From assembly GCA_947626745.1 (NCBI GenBank), contig CANQTF010000009.1, positions 34,707 to 98,706 on the forward strand: a stretch of DNA of 64,000 nucleotides. Direction: 5' to 3'. Within the stretch, counting starts at the first letter, position 1; every line of letters begins with the position of its first letter. Both the position numbers and the translations under genes were made by a program. The DNA is from an uncultured Lachnospiraceae bacterium (GTDB lineage Bacteria; Bacillota; Clostridia; Lachnospirales; Lachnospiraceae). Of this stretch, positions 7,866 to 14,893 are shown in pieces. Below the pieces are notes generated by a model. The model was not told the origin of the DNA. It worked only from the letters and a program-made list of their open reading frames with translations, and did no database searches.

Positions 7866-9348
7866 CTCCGGCCGGAGCGGATGCGTCCGGTTTCAGCCAC
7901 GGGCTGTAGGCGGCTTCCGGAACGGGCTGGGGCAGATAACGCGACCGCAGCTCGTTGGGGCGCGAGGAATAGACTTCCACCGCAAATCGGTAAGACCCGC
8001 CCGAGTGTCCCCAGCTTGCCACGTCAAACCAGACGCCTCTGCCTATCTCCATGATCTCCGCCTTGCTCCATATGTTATTGCCGATACAGTTGCCGGCCTC
8101 ATCGTAAAAGCTCACATTAAAGCGATCTTTGCTGTCGTAGTCGTCCATATTTTCCCACGCGGCACAGTACGACCCCCCCCCGCTTTTCCGGTCATAAAGC
8201 ACATCCCATTTCAGTCCGACAGGCTCCGGGATCACAGGCGCGTCCTCTCCGGTGTACACAAAAACATCGGAGACGACGTACGGGCTGTCCGCATAGGCGA
8301 CGCCGTCCCCTGCCGCCGACACGGTATAATAATAGCTGCCGTTCTCCCCGAACCCTTGCGCAAGGGCGACCGCATATTCGCCCTCCTCGTTGACGGAAAA
8401 ATTGCCCCACATATCGCCGTTCATGACGCACAGATCACTTTCCGGATCGGGCTCCTGTTCCGATTCGCACCTATAGAGCCTGTACCGGTAAGCCATCTCA
8501 CCGTTGACGCCGCTCTCCGGCACGACGCCCCACAGGGCGGTGCCCGTCTCCCCGTCCCAGTGCGGATCTTCCGGCGCCGGCAGCGCTGCCGGAAAGCCGT
8601 CGGCCACAGCAGACGCTTCTTCCCGCGGCATCCGCAGACTCCATGCCGCCGCACCGGCCAGACAGCACACGATTGCCGCGGCCGACAGGCATAAAAGCTG
8701 CGTCCTGACGCCGAACAGATCTCTTTTGACCGCTTTGACGGAATCGTACCGCTTATCGGGATCCAAGCTTGTGCATTTCCGAAGCGCCTTCCTGTAGCGC
8801 GGTCTGTCCGCCGCGCTTCCCATGAGCTGTCTGAGCGTGACGCCGAGCGCATAGATATCCGCCCTGCAGTCGGTCTGCGCAAAGCCGTATTGTTCCGGCG
8901 GCGCATACCCTCTCGTGCCGAGCAGACTGGTATCCTGCTCCAGATCGTCCTTCGGCATACGGGCCGCGTCAAAGTCGATCAGGCGGATATGGCCGTCCCC
9001 CGCCAGCAGGATATTGGACGGTTTGATGTCCCTGTGTATGATATTCTTCTCATGCAGAAACGCCAGCACATCGCACAACTCCCGCACGGCCCGCATCAGC
9101 TTCCTGCCGGACAGATCGGCGCTCCCGATCGACACGCCCTCTATGTACTCTTCTATGACCGTTACGGAATCGGCCGTCTGATCCACCTCGTAGATCTTAG
9201 GCAGATAAGGGTGCGGACAGTCGCGCAGGACTGTGAAGACCTCGTGTCTGCCTTTTAATATCTTCCTGATGTAAAGACCGTCGCTGCGCACCAGCTCTAC
9301 CGTGCTCTTGCCGCTCTCTTTGATCCGTCTGACCACTTCGCAGTCCAT
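7837..9348 (-). CDS. Membrane Ser/Thr protein kinase with extracellular C-terminus
   Basis: The 503-residue protein has an N-terminal Hanks-type kinase domain (about residues 1-210): catalytic loop HRDIKPSN at 105-112, DFD in place of DFG at 125-127, and the APPEQYG activation segment at 149-155. DFD variants are common in bacterial kinases and keep the metal-binding Asp. One transmembrane helix spans about 217-236, followed by a roughly 265-residue outer domain with no family I can name. GAGGAGG lies before the ATG at 9348. It heads the VTC/DUF4956/CotH/DUF6020 operon, so it may gate polyphosphate or surface assembly. A G9 tract encodes Gly390-392 in the outer domain and is in frame here. 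Confidence 0.85.
   Translation of the reverse strand: MDCEVVRRIKESGKSTVELVRSDGLYIRKILKGRHEVFTVLRDCPHPYLPKIYEVDQTADSVTVIEEYIEGVSIGSADLSGRKLMRAVRELCDVLAFLHEKNIIHRDIKPSNILLAGDGHIRLIDFDAARMPKDDLEQDTSLLGTRGYAPPEQYGFAQTDCRADIYALGVTLRQLMGSAADRPRYRKALRKCTSLDPDKRYDSVKAVKRDLFGVRTQLLCLSAAAIVCCLAGAAAWSLRMPREEASAVADGFPAALPAPEDPHWDGETGTALWGVVPESGVNGEMAYRYRLYRCESEQEPDPESDLCVMNGDMWGNFSVNEEGEYAVALAQGFGENGSYYYTVSAAGDGVAYADSPYVVSDVFVYTGEDAPVIPEPVGLKWDVLYDRKSGGGSYCAAWENMDDYDSKDRFNVSFYDEAGNCIGNNIWSKAEIMEIGRGVWFDVASWGHSGGSYRFAVEVYSSRPNELRSRYLPQPVPEAAYSPWLKPDASAPAGGEEDQSIQK
8173..8181 (-). repeat. G9 homopolymer inside the kinase gene
   Basis: Nine Gs on the coding strand encode three Gly in the kinase ectodomain. 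Any change not a multiple of three would replace about the last 110 residues while leaving the kinase domain and transmembrane helix intact. Confidence 0.9.
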
Positions 9349-9399
9349 GGCGCTCCTCCTCTGTCATGTCAGTCATGCATGGTATCATTTTAGCATAAC

Positions 9400-9428
9400 T
9401 TGCATAATAATGCCAGATAATGTATAAT
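9400..9428 (+). promoter_or_regulatory. sigmaA promoter of the XRE gene
   Basis: TTGCAT (9400-9405), a 17-bp spacer and TATAAT (9423-9428) lie 42 bp before the XRE start. The same 120-bp gap must hold the divergent kinase promoter; a minus-strand TAAAAT about 40 bp before the kinase ATG is a candidate -10 for it. Confidence 0.75.
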
Positions 9429-9470
9429 CAACGATGTAAATATCCAAAGAATAAGAGAGAGACAATCGAC

Positions 9471-9911
9471 ATGGATAAAGTACAGAAACACAAGACCACA
9501 GAAGAGTTGAACCACGAAATAAGCGCGGCGACCGACGTAGACGATTATCTGGAACGCAACAGAAACGATCTGCTGACGGGTACGCTGTCCGAGCATCTGC
9601 GGGGACTTCTTGACCGCAAAGGCTTAAGCCGCGCAGATGTTGCACGCGGCTCTCAGCTTGACAGGACATATCTATATCAGATCTTTTCCGGCAAAAAGAA
9701 TCCGTCACGGGACAAATTGATCGCCATCGCCTTCGGGCTTACGCTCACTGCCGAGGAAACCCAGCAGATGCTCAAGATATCCGGCTACAAAGAGTTGTAT
9801 GCCAGAAACGAGCGGGACGCGCTGATCCTTTTTGCCCTGCACCACGGCGATACCCTGCTTAAGGCCAATGAATCGCTGTACGAGCATCATTGTGCCGTGC
9901 TGGGTAATTGA
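9471..9911 (+). CDS. XRE-family helix-turn-helix regulator
   Basis: This 146-residue protein carries a helix-turn-helix of the XRE/Cro type (HLRGLLDRKGLSRADVARGSQLDRTYL, then QIFSGKKNPSRDKLIAIAFGL) at about residues 43-90, with a short C-terminal helical tail. The start at 9471 lies downstream of a purine-rich GAGAGAGA. It is divergent from the Ser/Thr kinase across a 122-bp shared promoter region and convergent with the five-gene GTPase/HerA operon, ending 6 bp from it. Placement next to a kinase suggests it regulates that operon, possibly as a phosphorylation target; this is inference. Confidence 0.8.
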   Translation: MDKVQKHKTTEELNHEISAATDVDDYLERNRNDLLTGTLSEHLRGLLDRKGLSRADVARGSQLDRTYLYQIFSGKKNPSRDKLIAIAFGLTLTAEETQQMLKISGYKELYARNERDALILFALHHGDTLLKANESLYEHHCAVLGN

Positions 9912-9917
9912 GCCGCC

Positions 9918-10307
9918 TTAAAAGATCACGATATTTTCTCCGCTGCGCAATGCCGCGCAGATTCTTTCCAGTCCTTTTTCGTTTTGCATAACCTGTATGA
10001 CTTTGTCCGCCTGTTCTCCTGCGGAAATGACCCCCATGCCCAGAGAATCTTTCAGATCCGGGTTGTCCCTGATGACTTGCAGCATCCGGTCCTCTTCCTC
10101 CTGGCTCAGAGAGAGCAATTCCTTATCACAGAGCGCCTCGATCCTGCTCTCCGCAAACTGTTCGACCGTCTCCAACGCTCCCACAACGCTTCTCGGCATG
10201 TCTTTCATTTTTTTGGACCAATGCAGTTGTGCGCATGCCGCATTTGCTTTGACGCAGAGAACAACAGGCTCTATCGTCTTGTCATCTGCTACGGAATATA
10301 CTTTCAT
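9918..10307 (-). CDS. Uncharacterised 129-residue protein, last gene of the GTPase/HerA operon
   Basis: I do not recognise a family. The protein is soluble and largely helical by appearance, rich in Glu and Leu (EDRMLQVIRDNPDLKDSLGM, then EQADKVIQVMQ, ending GENIVIF), with no signal peptide or membrane segment. The start ATG overlaps the stop of the upstream nuclease-like gene (ATGA), so the two are translationally coupled. If the upstream protein is a toxic nuclease, this could be its immunity or inhibitor partner; if the operon is a defence machine, it could be an adaptor. Neither is shown by the sequence. Confidence 0.65.
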   Translation of the reverse strand: MKVYSVADDKTIEPVVLCVKANAACAQLHWSKKMKDMPRSVVGALETVEQFAESRIEALCDKELLSLSQEEEDRMLQVIRDNPDLKDSLGMGVISAGEQADKVIQVMQNEKGLERICAALRSGENIVIF

Positions 10308-11221
10308 GATTCTGCTACCTCCTTTATGGCATCTTCCACGTCAGCTACGCTCTCATCCAAGGTGATCAATTTGGCATCGTATTTATCGCAGACACTCTCC
10401 GCAAGCCCCGGCTGCACATCTTTGATATCCGAGGTCGTGAGCAATACTTTACTGCCTTCCTGCCCGGAAAGCTGATTCGGAATATGGCTGTTAAGCTGAT
10501 CCTCCATGTATGCGGAGCCGCCGCACTTGCATTCCACCGAGATCGTCTCACCGGGCTGTACGGTTGTTCCCAGAGCCTCTATCGGCTGATCGGTATCATT
10601 CTTTGCAATCACGTCGGGTCGTGTACCGCCGCTCTCGCCTTCAACAACTTTTTGTTTTGCCTCCACATTTAATCCGGCATCTGCCATGGCATCTTTGACA
10701 GCCGTTTCCAGCAGCTGTCCTTTCAGATTGCTTAACTTTGACTGTGCGCTCCGAATTTCAGTCGGTGAAGCATTCGGATCATTCAGTGTCTCCAACGCCT
10801 CAAGCTGCTTCTTCCACAATTCGGCCTTTTCCGGATGCCGCTCTATCAGTTTACGGATACCTTCCGGCGTTCCCACCGATTCTTCGATTTCTTTCACAAG
10901 CGGGTCGGACTTGTCTAAATCCGCCCCTTTCAGCTTGTCTCCCCCATCGTCGATATCCGACAGGGCATCTATGATGTCTTCCCCGTCGTCGATATCCGGC
11001 AGGGCGTCGAGGCCGTCTCCTTCTTCATCGATATCCGGCAGGGCATCGAGGCCGTCTCCTTCTTCATCAATATCCGGCAGGGCATCGAGGCCGTCTCCTT
11101 CTTCATCAATATCCGACACGTCATCCGGGCTGTCTTTTTCATCGTCGGTATCCGACACGTATACGTCCGGCTTGGGTTTCAATATATCCGAAAGGGAATC
11201 CCTAAAATTACCAAATGCCAT
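10304..11221 (-). CDS. Acidic-repeat protein with PD-(D/E)xK-like nuclease motif
   Basis: The 305-residue protein has two parts. Residues 37-75 are three exact 13-residue repeats (DIDEEGDGLDALP), followed by two degenerate copies, making a very acidic N-terminal arm. Residues about 165-265 carry an ordered set typical of PD-(D/E)xK endonucleases: Glu172 (LLETAV), Asp203 (TRPDVIA) and Glu230-x-Lys232 (VECKCG), followed by a Gln-rich helix. The motif spacing supports a restriction-endonuclease-like fold, but I cannot name the family. Its ATG overlaps the HerA stop (TAATG). HerA-type ATPases often work with a nuclease partner, so a HerA-nuclease complex is the leading inference. A polymorphic toxin is the alternative. 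Confidence 0.6.
   Translation of the reverse strand: MAFGNFRDSLSDILKPKPDVYVSDTDDEKDSPDDVSDIDEEGDGLDALPDIDEEGDGLDALPDIDEEGDGLDALPDIDDGEDIIDALSDIDDGGDKLKGADLDKSDPLVKEIEESVGTPEGIRKLIERHPEKAELWKKQLEALETLNDPNASPTEIRSAQSKLSNLKGQLLETAVKDAMADAGLNVEAKQKVVEGESGGTRPDVIAKNDTDQPIEALGTTVQPGETISVECKCGGSAYMEDQLNSHIPNQLSGQEGSKVLLTTSDIKDVQPGLAESVCDKYDAKLITLDESVADVEDAIKEVAES
10997..11113 (-). repeat. 39-bp tandem repeat encoding acidic 13-residue units
   Basis: Three almost identical 39-bp units encode DIDEEGDGLDALP. Two decayed units continue to about 10934. In-frame units can change copy number without breaking the gene. Confidence 0.85.
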
Positions 11222-14200
11222 TACATCGGCCCCCTTCCTATAAATTTTTCATATCTTTCAACAAAAGAGTCCACATTCGGCTTGTCAGCAACATATTGCA
11301 AAATGAGCTGACGGATCCTCATAACCAGCTCGTTATTGTCAAGCTGCCACATTCGTTTGAGCTTTTCTTCCATTTTCTCGATTTCCTTGGAGGCATCCTC
11401 TACGCCGTCCCTGAGGGCAATCGCCGCCGCTTTGCCCGCGAACAGATTGTATGCCACCTTTTGCATCTCCTTTTCGGTGAGCGGTTCTTTCCGCAGCACT
11501 TTCCGCAATATGTTCTGCGTATCGGGCGGATAAGGCAGTCCGGCGATCCAGTTGGCGATCCGATCTGCGGCTTCTTTCTCCATGCCTCTATTATCGCGCA
11601 TCTGAAACAAAATTTCAAAATATTCGTTGTACGCAATTTTCTCCGGGTCGGTCTTTTCCGCTGCCGCATCGGTCTGCGTCGCAGCGCCGTTCGCAGAAGG
11701 CGATGCGGATGCAGACGCAGGAGGCTCAGACGCAGGAGGCTTAGGCTCATACTTCTCAAATCTGCAAAGGACCGCTTCGACCCAGTCGTTCTGATAGACT
11801 GCGGCCACTCCCCTCGGCAGCTTCGCCAGTTCTTCGATCTGATCCTCCCGCAGCGCTGCCGCTCTGCCGACCAGCTCCCTGTCCGCAGCATCGGGAAGTC
11901 TGAGGATTATCTTGGTGTTCGTGTTGCGGATCACAGCCTCGTCCAACAGCCCCGGCGCCTGATCGGCGATGATAAAGCCCTCGCCGTAGGTGCGCATCTC
12001 GGCAATGGAATTTGTCAGCATCTCCACCGATTTGCCCTGCAGATTCGCACTGTCCTGCGCCTGTCCGAACGACGTCCTTCTAAGCAGATTATGCGCCTCC
12101 TCCAGTACGGTCACATGTTGAAGATCCTCGTTGCTCACCGCCGATGAACTCATATGATACTCCTGCAGCTTCATGATCAGCACACCCATCAGCAGCGCCT
12201 TGGTTTCGACCGAACCCACTCTGCTGATATCCACTACGATGTTTTGCCGAAACATCTCCTCATCGGAAAGCTCGACGCCCGCACACAGCACTCTGCCGTT
12301 GATTCCGTTCGTCAGCGATTTGACACGCGTCACCAGCGCGCCGGCGTAATCGCTCTTGGTATCTTGGGAATATGCGGAACTGTTTACCACCTCCGGCAGT
12401 GCAATCAAAAGATCCTTAAAAGTCGGGAAGGCATCCGACAAATCGCACCGGCACCGGCTCGACACAAGATCCCAGCCCTTCTCGATATACGTCTTTTCTA
12501 TGGCGTCCTTTAAGACGGCGGGCATAGCGGCGTACATCGGCCAGCACGCATTCAGGATCTCCGTCAACCGGTCAATGTGCTCCAAAACATGTATGGGTCT
12601 ATCCACACCTTCTCCCGTCGGAAAAGTAAACGGATTTATGCTGAGCAGTTCCATATCCGGCATATTGGGGTTTGTCCCGTAAACCTTATCGCAGACGCCT
12701 TTGAGCGCATCTTTATACTCGCCCTTGGCTGGCTCAATGACCATAAAGTTTTTCTGCTTATCATGCAGTTCCGTCACGATCCGGTAAACGGTATTTGACT
12801 TTCCTGTACCCGTAGAGCCCGTGACAAAGACATGGGACGCAAGGCTGTTCACGTCAAGCGATACCTTTTTGTTCTCGACCTGATACATATGTACGACTTT
12901 TCCGATCTCCAGGAAATCCGCAGGATCGCCGTCCGGAGCATCCGCGCCATCCGTCTCGATCACGGAAAACCTGTGCGTTTCTCTTCCAAACGCCGCGCTG
13001 TTGATCACCGGAAATCCCGCAACGGATTTTCTGGGAAAATTCAGAGCCCGCACCAATTCTTTGCCGGAGATCAGCGTAAACAGATCCACTTCCGGGGGCA
13101 GCATGGAATAGTCCTCGTATTGCTCGCACTTCTCCTTGTCAAGGACAAATGCGGGATGCAGGATCCGTTTAAGATTTTCCAAAATAACCGCGGCTTCCTT
13201 TTGCTGATTTGTCCCATGCCAAAAATTGAGCACGGCACGGGACAGATAGGACTCCTCCCCCTGCGTCAACGCAAGATACATACGGGCCACATCTTTCGCG
13301 ACAGCCGGAGCCTCCGATACCGCATAGGCTGCGAATCTCCACATCCCGAGGGCCGAGCACTGTTCCAGCCTTTTCATCTGGCTCTCCAGCAATTCCAGAC
13401 TGTGCTTGACGGCATAATTCGTGATTGTTTTGTTCTTTCCCTGAATCTCCCCTACCGTCTCATTTCGGTTTACCGTTTTCCCAAAATTAAGGCCAAAATT
13501 TATGCCGGCATTTACGCCGAAATTCACACCGACATTCATTCCGACGCTTACGCCTGCATTTATGCCTATGCTCTTCGCCAGCGAACTGCCGCTGCCAAGA
13601 GTCGTGCTCTTGTTTACGGAAACCGACTCCTGCCATTCCGCATACGGAGACAGCGCATTATACATAGCAAACAGGAGATCCTTTTGCGTCTCCACCTCCG
13701 CATCGCTTACCGGGCTGGCCAACAGGATCAGTCTATATTCTTCGTCCTTTTCCGGCACTATGCCGTCCAACAGCTTCTCCATGCTCTGACTGATAAAATC
13801 CTCGGATTTATCCGTCGCAAGATTTGTCACGGCCGCCACGGAATACGCTTTCCTAACCTGGCAATTATCATTGTATCGGACGGTACCTTTCATGCAGTCT
13901 GGTACGCCCCACTTTTTCTTTTCTGTTATCTCTGCCCCCGGGAAATTGCCCCGTATTGCCCGCTGCAGCCTATCGCTGTATCCCGTCACAATAGCCCGAT
14001 TCGATTTATCTCCTGTATTTACAACCGCCATGGTAACCTTGCACCCGTCTTGTTTTCTGTCATAGATCAGCGCAATATTACAGTTCTCCCCCGATAAGGT
14101 CTGATATACGTTGATCAGCTTCTCTATATTCTTCTCTTCCGTATCGGTGACCCAGCGCGTAATGTCAAAGGATACGATCCTCGATGCCGCATCAAACTTA

Positions 14201-14517
14201 GAGGGATCAAAGGCGCATATCGGCTCATAGGCTTCGCCCACATACGGCAGATGCGCATTGTACAGCTTGATGCCCAAAGCGCCCAAAGCCCGTTGCGTCG
14301 ATGTGTTCTCTTCGTCCTGATCCTCCTGAATAATAGAAAAGTAATCTTTTCTTGCTTCTTCGATCTCCTTCCTGAGTTTTTCCCCTTTCTCAGCCCGAGC
14401 GGCAAGATAACTTTTTTCCTTCTCCTGTATAGCGTTGTCAGCTTTTTGGGCAAACTGTACCGCCGCATCTTTAGCGCCCTGCCCCATCTCTTTGACGCCC
14501 TGTACCATTTTCTTCAT
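11221..14517 (-). CDS. HerA/FtsK-type DUF87 ATPase, 1098 residues
   Basis: Numbered from the ATG at 14517, the protein has an N-terminal coiled-coil region, an unassigned domain to about 310, a Gly/Asn-rich stretch at about 317-348 and a RecA-like motor. Motor motifs are Walker A TGSTGTGKSNT (about 566-576), IEPAKGEY, Walker B VTVLEEAHNLL (about 802-812) and a sensor segment ADQAPGLLDEAVIRNTNTK. This is the HerA/DUF87 pattern of hexameric DNA translocases that cooperate with nucleases. The ATG at 14517, with AAGGGAAG upstream, is preferred over TTG at 14541. Its stop overlaps the nuclease-like gene start (TAATG). Confidence 0.85.
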   Translation of the reverse strand: MKKMVQGVKEMGQGAKDAAVQFAQKADNAIQEKEKSYLAARAEKGEKLRKEIEEARKDYFSIIQEDQDEENTSTQRALGALGIKLYNAHLPYVGEAYEPICAFDPSKFDAASRIVSFDITRWVTDTEEKNIEKLINVYQTLSGENCNIALIYDRKQDGCKVTMAVVNTGDKSNRAIVTGYSDRLQRAIRGNFPGAEITEKKKWGVPDCMKGTVRYNDNCQVRKAYSVAAVTNLATDKSEDFISQSMEKLLDGIVPEKDEEYRLILLASPVSDAEVETQKDLLFAMYNALSPYAEWQESVSVNKSTTLGSGSSLAKSIGINAGVSVGMNVGVNFGVNAGINFGLNFGKTVNRNETVGEIQGKNKTITNYAVKHSLELLESQMKRLEQCSALGMWRFAAYAVSEAPAVAKDVARMYLALTQGEESYLSRAVLNFWHGTNQQKEAAVILENLKRILHPAFVLDKEKCEQYEDYSMLPPEVDLFTLISGKELVRALNFPRKSVAGFPVINSAAFGRETHRFSVIETDGADAPDGDPADFLEIGKVVHMYQVENKKVSLDVNSLASHVFVTGSTGTGKSNTVYRIVTELHDKQKNFMVIEPAKGEYKDALKGVCDKVYGTNPNMPDMELLSINPFTFPTGEGVDRPIHVLEHIDRLTEILNACWPMYAAMPAVLKDAIEKTYIEKGWDLVSSRCRCDLSDAFPTFKDLLIALPEVVNSSAYSQDTKSDYAGALVTRVKSLTNGINGRVLCAGVELSDEEMFRQNIVVDISRVGSVETKALLMGVLIMKLQEYHMSSSAVSNEDLQHVTVLEEAHNLLRRTSFGQAQDSANLQGKSVEMLTNSIAEMRTYGEGFIIADQAPGLLDEAVIRNTNTKIILRLPDAADRELVGRAAALREDQIEELAKLPRGVAAVYQNDWVEAVLCRFEKYEPKPPASEPPASASASPSANGAATQTDAAAEKTDPEKIAYNEYFEILFQMRDNRGMEKEAADRIANWIAGLPYPPDTQNILRKVLRKEPLTEKEMQKVAYNLFAGKAAAIALRDGVEDASKEIEKMEEKLKRMWQLDNNELVMRIRQLILQYVADKPNVDSFVERYEKFIGRGPM

Positions 14518-14542
14518 ATCATTCTTCCCTTCCGAGATCAAT

Positions 14543-14893
14543 TCATCTTTCGTTCACCAGAAACACTAAGACAGCCACGAGCGCTATCGCAATCACGATC
14601 CCTGCCGCAATCACCAGCCATTTTGGCACGCCCTTATGCACCTCATCGCTGACCTCCGCCATATACAGATAGAATTCCCTGGATCCTGCGCCTCTTACAC
14701 TGAGCGCTCTCAGTTCCTCGAGATACTCCATGCTCCACGGCTTGGGTTTTCTCGTCACAACATAGCTGTTAAAGCAATCTTCTCCATACTGCTTTGCGAT
14801 CCTGTCCAATTCCCTTTCCACTTCAGGTCTGTGGATCTCCCCGTTTACGATCCTCGAGACCAACCTGATCTGCTCCTCCACTGCTCCCATCAT
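14543..14893 (-). CDS. Small membrane-anchored protein, 116 residues
   Basis: Residues 1-80 are soluble and charged (EEQIRLVSRIVNGEIHRPEV, then DRIAKQYGEDCFNSYVVTRKP). Residues about 88-112 form one strong transmembrane helix (VIAAGIVIAIALVAVLVFLV), ending in VNER. A tail-anchored topology with the bulk in the cytoplasm is likely. The ATG at 14893 overlaps the stop of the dynamin-like GTPase, and the stop is just upstream of the HerA gene, so all three are coupled. It could tether the operon's complex to the membrane. No family recognised. Confidence 0.75.
   Translation of the reverse strand: MMGAVEEQIRLVSRIVNGEIHRPEVERELDRIAKQYGEDCFNSYVVTRKPKPWSMEYLEELRALSVRGAGSREFYLYMAEVSDEVHKGVPKWLVIAAGIVIAIALVAVLVFLVNER

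Noticed and set aside
10934..11113. CRISPR-like spaced repeat
   Set aside because: The units are adjacent 39-bp in-frame coding repeats with no unique spacers.
12832..14097. 421-codon plus-strand open frame
   Set aside because: It is antisense to the HerA gene and its product shows no domain; the repeated Tyr/Ile/His stretch is the complement of the Gly/Asn repeat.
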